Assembly (NCBI GenBank): GCA_910584055.1
Contig: CAJTZS010000032.1
Coordinates: forward strand, 1-11,946
Length of the DNA: 11,946 nt
Direction of reading: 5' to 3'
DNA from: an uncultured Muribaculaceae bacterium
GTDB taxonomy: Bacteria; Bacteroidota; Bacteroidia; Bacteroidales; Muribaculaceae
Of this stretch, positions 6,281 through 11,946 are shown piece by piece. Under the pieces are notes generated by a model, which was not told where the DNA came from, made no database searches, and worked only from the letters and a program-made list of their open reading frames with translations. Every line of letters starts with the position of its first letter. Position 1 is the stretch's first letter. Both the position numbers and the translations under genes were made by a program.

Positions 6281-9200
6281 ATGAAAAATGATAAGACGGA
6301 AAATTTTCTTGACTCTGTGGCACGTGCATACGTGGAGAATTTCGGAGATCTTACGGATTTTTGTTTCGTGTTCCCAAATAAAAGGGCCGGAACTTTCTTT
6401 TTGCGTAGCCTGTCACGTCAGTTGGGGAGTCGTGTCTCGATGGCTCCCGAAGTGCTGTCGATTGCCGATTTCGTGGAGAATTTGTCCGGGAGGGAAGTCG
6501 CTTCGCGTATCGACTTGCTGTTCCGTCTGTTCAATATCTACAGAAGCAATAAATCACTCGTTCCCGGTAAAGTTCAGGAAGATGCCCTCCTTGAATTCGA
6601 TGCTTTCCGGGGCTGGGGGGAGATATTGCTCTCCGATTTCAGTGAGGTTGACCAGTATAACGTCGATCCGGATGCATTGTTCGGCAATGTGAGCGATTAT
6701 AGGGAGATCGCCTCCAACTTTCTTACCGAAGACCAGATAGATATATTGGAACGATATTTCGGATATTCACCGAACCGCAGGGATGTGGAAAAATTTTGGA
6801 AGAATCTCGTTCCACCTGACCATAATTCAGCGATAAAGGAGAGGTTTCTGTATCTATGGCAGGCGATGTCACCTCTTTATCACGCACTTGATGATGCCCT
6901 TGCCGCCGAAGGACTCGCTTCCCCGGGGGGCGCTTACCGAATCGCGCTTGAGCGCGTGCGTGAGGAGGGGAAAGATCTTTTCGATTATAAAAAAATCATA
7001 TTCGTCGGTTTCAATGCACTCTCCACAACCGAAGCCCTTCTTTTTGACGAGATATCGAAATGCGGAGGATTTTATGAGAACGAAAAGGATGCCTTCGCCG
7101 ATTTTTATTGGGACGCTACCGGACCGGTGCTGGAATCCGACGACAGTGACGCTGCCGCGTTCCTGCGTCTCAACAAACGTAATTTCCCTTCGCCTGACTG
7201 GGCAAAGGAGTATATCGAGCGTAACAGGGTGAAGACAATGCCCGCAGACATGCGGGTGATAGCGTCTCCTTCCAATTCGGCACAGACGAAGATTGCAGCG
7301 GCGAGGATCGGCGATATAATGAGTCACGCGGGTGCCGAATATATGAAAGATGCAAGGGTGGCGGTGGTGCTCCCCGACGAAAATCTTCTTTTGCCACTGC
7401 TTTATGCGTTGCCGGAATCCTTGTCGGAAGTGAATCTTACGATGGGTTATTCCCTGAAGCTTACTTCCGTGGCTTCCTTCCTGCATCATCTGAGACAGTT
7501 TCATTCCCGTGCAAGGAAGCGTAACGGAGAAACAGCTTATTTTCATGAAGACGTAAAGATGCTTCTTTCGCACCCTTTTGCCCATGCTCTTCTCGGCAGC
7601 AAGAATGTATCGGAGTTGAATACCTACATCTCGAATCATCATCTGCTCACAGTCAGCATCGCAGACATGAAGGTGGTGACAAAAGATTCCGCCCCCGATG
7701 TGCTTGATATATCGGGTTATGGCCTGGGGACGGCAGCGGGGATAAGGTATATCGACAGTGTGTTGGCCCATATCGATGCCGCTCTTGCCGGAGAAACGGG
7801 AGGTGTGGTTAAATCGCGTATCGACCGTTCGCATATCGCCCTCTATAGGGATGCGCTCAAAAGACTGGAATGGGCTGCGGAGGAACATGGAATCGAGATG
7901 GGGCTGCAGGGGGTGTTCTATATGGTGGACAAACTTCTTGCCGGGGAACATGTGACATTCGAGGGAGAACCTCTCGAGGGGTTGCAGGTGATGGGTCTTC
8001 TCGAAACGCGCGCGCTTGATTTCGAGCACCTCATAATACTTTCGCTCAATGACCGCGTGATGCCTCGGAAAGCCAGGCACGCCACATTTATCCCGGATTC
8101 ATTGCGCCATGGCTACGGTCTGCCATATTCAAACTATCAGGAGCGACTTTTTTCTTATTATTTCTACAGAATGATTTCTCGCGCACGGTCGGTGACTCTA
8201 ATTTATGATGCACGCAGCGGCGAGGGGATGCGCAGCGGCGGGGAATCGAGATACCTGATGCAGCTCCGTTATCTTTATGCGCGAGAGGGAATAAAATATG
8301 AGAATTACAGATTCCTACTTTCTGATGTGACATCGGATATGCGCCCGGTGGAGAAGTCGTCAAAGATTATGGCACTGATAGAGGAGTTTGCGCGCGAGGG
8401 ATCTGGAAGAAACTTCTCGGCTTCAGCATTGCGGAAATATGGGGAGTGTCAGGTGAAATTCTTCTATGAGGTTATAGCGAACATCAATACGGACCCGGCA
8501 AAAAGTGATTTCATAGATCCTATCACGCAGGGATATATCGTGCATGATACAATGTTGCATCTATATTTTCCGAAGAAGGACTGGCATGATTTCCTTGACG
8601 ACAGGATTCGGGTGAATCGGGAATTCATAGAGTCGGTGCTTGAGGAGGGAGAGAGGATCAGGATTGAATTGCGCAGAGCGATCAACTGGCATCATTTTAA
8701 TCTCAGGGGAGAGGATGTTGATGCCGAGGTGGAGGGGTCGGCCGCAATGGTTGCTCGCCAGCTCGAAAAACAGATAAGGGATATTCTCCGCTATGACATG
8801 TCGCTTGCTCCTTTCGAACTTGTCGGTGGTGAGATGTCGGGGCTGTATGAATGGGAGTTCATGCCCGGAAGAAAAGTCAATATGAAGTATGCCATCGACC
8901 GCCTTGACATAATGAATCCCGGCACTGCGTCAGAGCGTTGGCGCATCGTGGATTACAAGACTGGAGGAGCGTTGGTTACGGCTGATGAATTCGAAGATAT
9001 CTTCAACGGCAAATACACAGCGAAAAACCTTTTTCAGCTATTGCTCTATGCCAATCTTCTGAACCTTGACAAAGGAAAGGATGAAGATGTGAAGGTGTCG
9101 ATATATGAAGTTGGACGAATAGCCTCTGACGGAGAGACGATCCCGAAAATCGGGAAAGAGAATCTGGAAGGACATAAGCGGGTAAATGAGGAATTCCTTT

Positions 9201-9319
9201 CGCGTGTTAATGGTATGATTGCCGAAATTTTCGATCCGATGATTCCGTTCACCCCGACCGAAGATGAAGAGCACTGCCGCTTCTGTCAGCTCCGCGACCT
9301 CTGCGGCCGCAATCCCTGA
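6281..9319 (+). CDS. addB: AddB-like PD-(D/E)XK nuclease with Fe-S cluster motif
   Basis: This 1012-residue protein resembles the AddB subunit of AddAB helicase-nucleases, which process double-strand DNA ends for RecA-dependent repair. The N-terminus has FVFPNKRAGTFF (residues 29-40) at the usual Walker A position; it lacks a GxxGxGK[ST] loop, so ATPase activity here is doubtful. MGLLETRALDFEHLIIL from residue 571 and NDRVMP follow the family pattern. The C-terminal nuclease domain shows IDRLD (872-876), IVDYKTG with D891 and K893, and Q919-X3-Y923. C723 plus C999-X2-C1002-X5-C1008 reproduces the four-cysteine Fe-S arrangement known from Bacillus AddB. The ATG is supported by the family N-terminus and the promoter. 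No addA follows here: the next gene is a convergent toxin gene 4 bp away. An addA elsewhere in the genome is expected. Confidence 0.9.
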   Translation: MKNDKTENFLDSVARAYVENFGDLTDFCFVFPNKRAGTFFLRSLSRQLGSRVSMAPEVLSIADFVENLSGREVASRIDLLFRLFNIYRSNKSLVPGKVQEDALLEFDAFRGWGEILLSDFSEVDQYNVDPDALFGNVSDYREIASNFLTEDQIDILERYFGYSPNRRDVEKFWKNLVPPDHNSAIKERFLYLWQAMSPLYHALDDALAAEGLASPGGAYRIALERVREEGKDLFDYKKIIFVGFNALSTTEALLFDEISKCGGFYENEKDAFADFYWDATGPVLESDDSDAAAFLRLNKRNFPSPDWAKEYIERNRVKTMPADMRVIASPSNSAQTKIAAARIGDIMSHAGAEYMKDARVAVVLPDENLLLPLLYALPESLSEVNLTMGYSLKLTSVASFLHHLRQFHSRARKRNGETAYFHEDVKMLLSHPFAHALLGSKNVSELNTYISNHHLLTVSIADMKVVTKDSAPDVLDISGYGLGTAAGIRYIDSVLAHIDAALAGETGGVVKSRIDRSHIALYRDALKRLEWAAEEHGIEMGLQGVFYMVDKLLAGEHVTFEGEPLEGLQVMGLLETRALDFEHLIILSLNDRVMPRKARHATFIPDSLRHGYGLPYSNYQERLFSYYFYRMISRARSVTLIYDARSGEGMRSGGESRYLMQLRYLYAREGIKYENYRFLLSDVTSDMRPVEKSSKIMALIEEFAREGSGRNFSASALRKYGECQVKFFYEVIANINTDPAKSDFIDPITQGYIVHDTMLHLYFPKKDWHDFLDDRIRVNREFIESVLEEGERIRIELRRAINWHHFNLRGEDVDAEVEGSAAMVARQLEKQIRDILRYDMSLAPFELVGGEMSGLYEWEFMPGRKVNMKYAIDRLDIMNPGTASERWRIVDYKTGGALVTADEFEDIFNGKYTAKNLFQLLLYANLLNLDKGKDEDVKVSIYEVGRIASDGETIPKIGKENLEGHKRVNEEFLSRVNGMIAEIFDPMIPFTPTEDEEHCRFCQLRDLCGRNP

Positions 9320-9323
9320 CGAC

Positions 9324-9665
9324 TCATTGCTGAAGCCCGAGTTCTTGAAGCAGATTCTTGATTACATCTGTTTTGATTGTGGCAGTCTGAGCTTTATCGT
9401 ATATTTCCACCAAAGCTAATGCATTGCCGATTTCGGCCCAAACCGTTTCAAACGTGATCACCCTGGCTCCTCCGGACTTCCCTCTCCCTTTTGATTCGAT
9501 GGCCATGCGTACTTTCCTTATGCCGGGCGCAAGTTCGACACCCATATGAGGGTTTTGCCTTAATTCTTTTATTAAATTTTTTAAGTCATTTACGAAGCTT
9601 GGATATTTCTTCTTAAGAGGTTTGGCATGCCTGTCAAAATGTGGGATAATTATTATTTCAGTCAT
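9324..9665 (-). CDS. RelE/ParE-family toxin
   Basis: This protein is about 113 residues from the chosen start. The N-terminus MTEIIIIPHFDRHAKPLKKKYPSF, the helical segment around DLKNLIKELRQNP, and RKVRMAIESKGRGKSGGARVITF followed by LALVEIYDK form the pattern of RelE/ParE-type toxins in Bacteroidetes. Such proteins usually cleave mRNA on the ribosome or block gyrase; which applies cannot be told from the sequence. An in-frame ATG at 9725 would add 20 residues inside the antitoxin gene and looks unrelated to the family. The ATG at 9665 overlaps the antitoxin stop by 8 nt (ATGACTGA), which suggests translational coupling. The gene ends 4 bp from the convergent addB stop, with no terminator visible between. 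Confidence 0.85.
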   Translation of the reverse strand: MTEIIIIPHFDRHAKPLKKKYPSFVNDLKNLIKELRQNPHMGVELAPGIRKVRMAIESKGRGKSGGARVITFETVWAEIGNALALVEIYDKAQTATIKTDVIKNLLQELGLQQ

Positions 9666-9939
9666 TTTCCAACTTCTTTTCGTATTCTTCCCATGAATAT
9701 GCTTTAAGCTTGCCGTCCCTAACATCCTTGACTTCGTTTAATGCGATGCATAACTGCTCGGTTATATCGAATGTGCCGATTTCTTCCGAGTATTCTTTGG
9801 CTTTGATTCGAAGTAAATCCTCAATATATGCTTTCAACGATTTTCCCGCTTCCATCGCAGCGATTGAGAGGGTCTTGAACACGTCCGGTTCGATATCGAT
9901 ATTTTTTCTCCGTTTTGCCGGAATTGCTATTGGTGCCAT
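9658..9939 (-). CDS. RHH-type antitoxin of the adjacent RelE/ParE toxin
   Basis: This 93-residue protein precedes and overlaps the toxin gene. The N-terminal half, from RKNIDIEPDVFKTLSIAAMEAGKSLKAYIEDLL (about residues 11-43), reads as a ribbon-helix-helix DNA-binding domain: one beta strand followed by two helices. The second half, including ALNEVKDVRDGKLKAYSWEEYEKKL, is the acidic and flexible helix type that wraps and inhibits RelE/ParE toxins. By analogy the antitoxin, alone or with toxin, should repress its own promoter; two direct repeats in that promoter are good candidate operators. The message leader would be about 12 nt. The pair appears more AT-rich than addB and rplY by eye, in keeping with recent acquisition, although I did not compute this. 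Its exact antitoxin family is uncertain. Confidence 0.82.
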   Translation of the reverse strand: MAPIAIPAKRRKNIDIEPDVFKTLSIAAMEAGKSLKAYIEDLLRIKAKEYSEEIGTFDITEQLCIALNEVKDVRDGKLKAYSWEEYEKKLEND

Positions 9940-9957
9940 AAAAATAAAAATTTTTTA

Positions 9958-9993
9958 CAAAGATATACAAATATATTTATGTATACAAATATA
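9958..9993 (-). promoter_or_regulatory. Autoregulated promoter/operator of the toxin-antitoxin pair
   Basis: The 12-bp sequence TATACAAATATA occurs twice as direct repeats at 9964-9975 and 9982-9993, 18 bp apart. On the minus strand a TTTG (9989-9986) lies 20 bp before TATCTTTG (9965-9958), a complete promoter with a start site near 9951. One repeat covers the -33 element, the other the spacer and edge of the -7 box, so a bound RHH repressor would block polymerase. Confidence 0.62.
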
Positions 9994-10041
9994 CTCATTA
10001 TTTTCTATAGATTCCCATTTATCTTACTGAACATTATTCCT

Positions 10042-10065
10042 CGCAGAGCCGCAGAGGGCGCAAAG
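10042..10065. repeat. GC-rich CGCAGAG element
   Basis: Two CGCAGAG copies (10042-10048 and 10050-10056) are followed by GGCGCAAAG, within an otherwise AT-rich gap. I recall similar CGCAGAGCCGCAGAG strings in Bacteroidetes intergenic DNA, so this may be one copy of a dispersed repeat. No gene is visible around it. Confidence 0.4.
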
Positions 10066-10104
10066 GTTTGACACTTGTCTCTTAGGGTAGTGAACTCCCG
10101 GCTG

Positions 10105-10160
10105 AGTGGCAGAGCCTGCTGCGGCGATTTTAGCGACAGACTCTGCTCCTCGGCAGGAGT
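10105..10160. other. GC-rich potentially folded stretch in the gap before rplY
   Basis: The gap from 9994 to 10234 has no credible gene. Within it CTCCT-CGGC-AGGAG (10146-10159) is a short perfect hairpin, and GCAGAG (10109-10114) can pair with CTCTGC (10141-10146). The two cannot form fully together because they share a base. No T run follows, so it is not an obvious terminator. It may be a remnant repeat or a small RNA; no promoter for it was found. Confidence 0.3.
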
Positions 10161-10234
10161 GGACACGACCTCTGACATTTGGGTTTAATCAGTGCGATAA
10201 ATGGGAATTTAATTGCGGGGAATTTAACGGTGGA

Positions 10235-10266
10235 TTTGCGTATGTCGTGGGAAATAGTTAACTTTG
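10235..10266 (+). promoter_or_regulatory. Promoter of rplY
   Basis: TTTG (10235-10238) is followed after 20 bp by TAACTTTG (10259-10266). Both elements and the spacing match the Bacteroidetes consensus. The start site would be near 10273, giving a leader of roughly 110 nt before rplY. Confidence 0.7.
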
Positions 10267-10272
10267 CGGCGC

Positions 10273-10383
10273 TTTTGAGCAAAAACGTGTGATGGGAAAT
10301 TTGCAGGTGTCGCGGACACCGCTCCCTAAGGCGAATGAATGCCGGAGCAGACTTATTTTGAGTAACACAAACTAAAAAAGAAA
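10273..10383 (+). promoter_or_regulatory. Structured 5' leader of rplY
   Basis: Two adjacent hairpins lie in the predicted leader. The first is GGTGTC-GCG-GACACC (10306-10320). The second starts at the next base: GCTCC (10321-10325) pairs with GGAGC (10344-10348), with an inner GGC/GCC stem around GAATGAAT. After them the leader is A-rich up to the ATG, as is usual in this phylum. Adjacent hairpins before a ribosomal protein gene suggest an autoregulatory leader, but no known leader family is recognised. Confidence 0.4.
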
Positions 10384-11037
10384 ATGAAGACATTTGAATT
10401 GAATGCCGAGCCCCGTCTCGAATTGGGCAAAAAATCGGTGAAGGCTCTCCGCAAGGAAGGCAAAATCCCCGCTGTGGTAAACGGTGGCGCACTCGTTGAA
10501 CTTCCTTTTAAGGGCACTCTCAAACCGGGTGAGAAACTCGTTGAACTTGATTCCAAGCGCGGCATCATCACAACCGATATCGTTGTGAATATGGAAGATG
10601 TGCGCAAGCTTATCTATACTCCCGACATTTTCGAGGTTAACCTTAACCTCAATGGCGAGACAAAGAAGGCTGTGATGAAGGATCTTCAGTTCCAGCCGGT
10701 TAAAGACACTGTCCTTCACATCGATTTCCTTGAGGTTTATCCCGATAAGCCAATCGTGATGGAAGTTCCTGTCCAGATCGAGGGACACGCCGAAGGTGTA
10801 AAAGCCGGTGGTAAGCTCGTTATGTCAATGCGTAAGCTTAAGGTTAAAGCCGCTTACACAGAAATTCCTGAGCGTCTCGTGATCAATGTTGACAATCTTG
10901 GTCTTGGTAAATCTCTCGCAGTCGGCGACCTCCACTATGAGGGCCTTGAACTGATGAACGCCAAGAACGCCGTTGTCTGCGCTGTTCAGCTTACACGTGC
11001 CGCACGTGGTGCTGCCGCCAAAGCTGCCGAGGCTTAA
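10384..11037 (+). CDS. rplY: 50S ribosomal protein L25 / general stress protein Ctc
   Basis: This 217-residue protein is the long, two-domain form of L25 (TL5/Ctc type), which binds 5S rRNA in the large ribosomal subunit. The N-terminal 5S-binding domain has the usual start MKTFELNAEPR, then GKKSVKALRKEGKIPAVVNGG (about residues 16-36). The C-terminal domain begins near FLEVYPDKPIVMEVPVQIEGHAEGVKAGG and ends in an alanine- and lysine-rich tail (ARGAAAKAAEA) common in this form. It follows a consensus promoter and a leader with two hairpins, and ends in tandem TAA stops 23 bp before a strong terminator. It precedes pth, an order found in many bacteria. Codon choice looks typical of a highly expressed gene (many CTC/CTT Leu, AAG Lys), judged by eye. 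Confidence 0.96.
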   Translation: MKTFELNAEPRLELGKKSVKALRKEGKIPAVVNGGALVELPFKGTLKPGEKLVELDSKRGIITTDIVVNMEDVRKLIYTPDIFEVNLNLNGETKKAVMKDLQFQPVKDTVLHIDFLEVYPDKPIVMEVPVQIEGHAEGVKAGGKLVMSMRKLKVKAAYTEIPERLVINVDNLGLGKSLAVGDLHYEGLELMNAKNAVVCAVQLTRAARGAAAKAAEA

Positions 11038-11060
11038 TAAGGCATTCGAAGAAACCAATA

Positions 11061-11096
11061 AAGACACCCTTCCCAAACCGGGAACGGGTGTCTTTT
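11061..11096 (+). terminator. Intrinsic terminator after rplY
   Basis: AAGACACCC-TTCCC (11061-11074) pairs with GGGAA (11080-11084) and GGGTGTCTT (11086-11094), with a five-base loop and a single bulged C at 11085, running into TTTT. It lies between rplY and pth, so pth probably depends on read-through or on a promoter I cannot find. Confidence 0.88.
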
Positions 11097-11112
11097 AGTA
11101 ATAGAAGAGCGG

Positions 11113-11745
11113 ATGGACTGGAAAAGATTGTTCGGATTCGGAAGGAAGAAAACTGAGAATACCGGTAATAAGGAGAATGATATGAAGAAGTTTTTGATTA
11201 CGTGTCTGGGGAATATCGGGTCGGAATATGTGGGGACACGCCATAATGCCGGGTTTATGCTCGGCGATTATATGGCTGAGGAGGCGGGTGTGCCTTTTAC
11301 CTCCTGCCGGTATGGGGATATGGCGAAGATTCGTGTTAAGAATTGCGAACTGATGCTTCTGAAGCCATCAACCTATATGAACCTTAGTGGCGTGGCCGTA
11401 AGGTTCTGGATGAACAAGGAGAAACTTCCGCTGGAAAATCTGTTGGTGATTGTGGATGACATCGCTTTGCCTTTCGGGGCTATACGTATGCGCAAGCAAG
11501 GGTCAGACGCCGGTCATAATGGACTTAAGAACATAGCCTCTGAACTCGGGACTCAAAATTATGCGCGGCTCCGTTTCGGTGTCGGCAATGATTTCCCCAA
11601 AGGAGGGCAGATAGATTATGTGCTTGGCAAATTCCCTAAAGAGGAGATGGAGAAGATGCCGGAGATTCTGAAGAAAGCGTCGGAGGCAGTGAAGGCATTC
11701 TGCCTCAGCGGACCTGATTTCGCGATGACACACTTTAATAAGTAA
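11113..11745 (+). CDS. pth: Peptidyl-tRNA hydrolase
   Basis: Pth releases peptides from prematurely dropped peptidyl-tRNA so the tRNA can be reused, in the cytoplasm. The longest reading is 210 residues. Catalytic residues are all present: TRHNAG with H44 (E. coli His20), YMNLSG with N90 (Asn68), IVDDIALPFG with D115 (Asp93), and GHNGLKN with N136 (Asn114). The core begins at MKKFLITCLGN, residue 24. The first 23 residues (WKRLFGFGRKK, then polar) are an extension not needed for the fold. The ATG at 11182 has an AGGAG six bases upstream and may be the true start, giving 187 residues, close to the usual length. I keep the longer form because similar LFG-KK leaders seem to occur in relatives, from memory. 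The start is uncertain; the function is not. Confidence 0.94.
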   Translation: MDWKRLFGFGRKKTENTGNKENDMKKFLITCLGNIGSEYVGTRHNAGFMLGDYMAEEAGVPFTSCRYGDMAKIRVKNCELMLLKPSTYMNLSGVAVRFWMNKEKLPLENLLVIVDDIALPFGAIRMRKQGSDAGHNGLKNIASELGTQNYARLRFGVGNDFPKGGQIDYVLGKFPKEEMEKMPEILKKASEAVKAFCLSGPDFAMTHFNK

Positions 11746-11771
11746 TGTTAAATGTTGAATGTTTAATGTTT
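11744..11771. repeat. Four inverted heptamers (AATGTTN) at the pth stop
   Basis: Four contiguous units, AATGTTA, AATGTTG, AATGTTT and AATGTTT, start inside the pth stop codon. They are the reverse complement of the NAACATT-type units that follow downstream. The 23 bases between the two sets (11772-11794), containing GATCCGGGGC, are not repetitive. Confidence 0.75.
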
Positions 11772-11794
11772 AATTGTTTGATCCGGGGCAATTG

Positions 11795-11946
11795 CATTAC
11801 ACATTACACATTACACATTACACATTACACATTACACATTACACATTTAACATTACACATTTAACATTACACATTTAACATTACACATTTAACATTACAC
11901 ATTACACATTACACATTACACATTACACATTACACATTTAACATTA
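11795..11946. repeat. Heptamer tandem array, CATTACA with CATTTAA variants
   Basis: Twenty-one complete seven-base units plus five bases fill the sequence to the window edge, so the array is probably longer. Seven CATTACA units come first, then CATTTAA alternates with CATTACA (four CATTTAA, three CATTACA), then six CATTACA, one CATTTAA and a partial unit. The seven-base register is never broken. The array is stop-rich and non-coding. Confidence 0.93.

Noticed and set aside
6869..8080. 403-residue open frame antisense to addB
   Set aside because: It lies wholly inside the well-supported addB gene, has a low-complexity His/Cys/Arg-rich composition typical of reverse-frame reading, and shows no family motif.
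9666..9725. Upstream start for the toxin gene adding 20 residues
   Set aside because: The added residues fall within the antitoxin coding sequence and do not resemble the toxin family; the overlapping ATG at 9665 is the usual arrangement.
10372..10788. 138-residue open frame antisense to rplY
   Set aside because: It lies almost wholly within rplY on the other strand and has no family features.
11795..11946. CRISPR-like array
   Set aside because: The units are seven bases with no unique spacers, so this is a simple tandem repeat and not a CRISPR.

Overview
The window looks like a chromosomal segment of a Bacteroidales bacterium, possibly Muribaculaceae-like (family level is inference). Supporting signs are promoters of the Bacteroidetes form (TTTG, about 20 bp, TAnnTTTG), A-rich translation starts mostly without Shine-Dalgarno, a lipoprotein with acidic residues after the lipobox cysteine, a DUF5723-like envelope protein, and a Bacteroidetes-style AddB nuclease. 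Content is mostly housekeeping. I see no phage, IS element, CRISPR array, tRNA or rRNA.

Layout. (1) 22-2649, minus strand: a two-gene envelope unit, a large lipoprotein followed after 30 bp by a secreted DUF5723-like protein that seems to end early. A good promoter lies at 2717-2747. (2) 2650-2977: a gene-free stretch with a perfect 21-bp inverted repeat, a second hairpin and an imperfect direct repeat, between the upstream operon and the envelope unit. (3) 2978-6193, minus strand: holB (clamp-loader delta'), a sugar-type nucleotidyltransferase and galE. Both gaps beside the nucleotidyltransferase carry degenerate decamer repeats of TATAGGGCTA. (4) 6194-6280: a compact divergent promoter region; the plus-strand promoter is so close to the addB start that the message may be leaderless. 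(5) 6281-9319, plus strand: addB-like nuclease of recombinational repair, with all four Fe-S cysteines and the nuclease motif. (6) 9324-9998, minus strand: a RHH antitoxin / RelE-ParE toxin pair ending 4 bp from addB, with an 8-nt gene overlap and direct repeats in its promoter. (7) 9999-10383: non-coding, with a GC-rich repeat-like element, small hairpins, and a strong promoter plus structured leader for rplY. (8) 10384-11745, plus strand: rplY (L25/Ctc), a strong terminator, then pth, a pairing common in bacteria. (9) 11744 to the window end: a heptamer array, with four units in one orientation and at least 21 in the other.

How the genes relate: galE and the nucleotidyltransferase suggest UDP-hexose supply for cell-surface glycans. 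holB and addB serve replication and double-strand break repair and share a divergent promoter region. rplY and pth both serve translation. The toxin-antitoxin pair is the one accessory-looking element. The main non-genic interest is the set of unrelated short repeat families in the intergenic gaps and the rplY leader.
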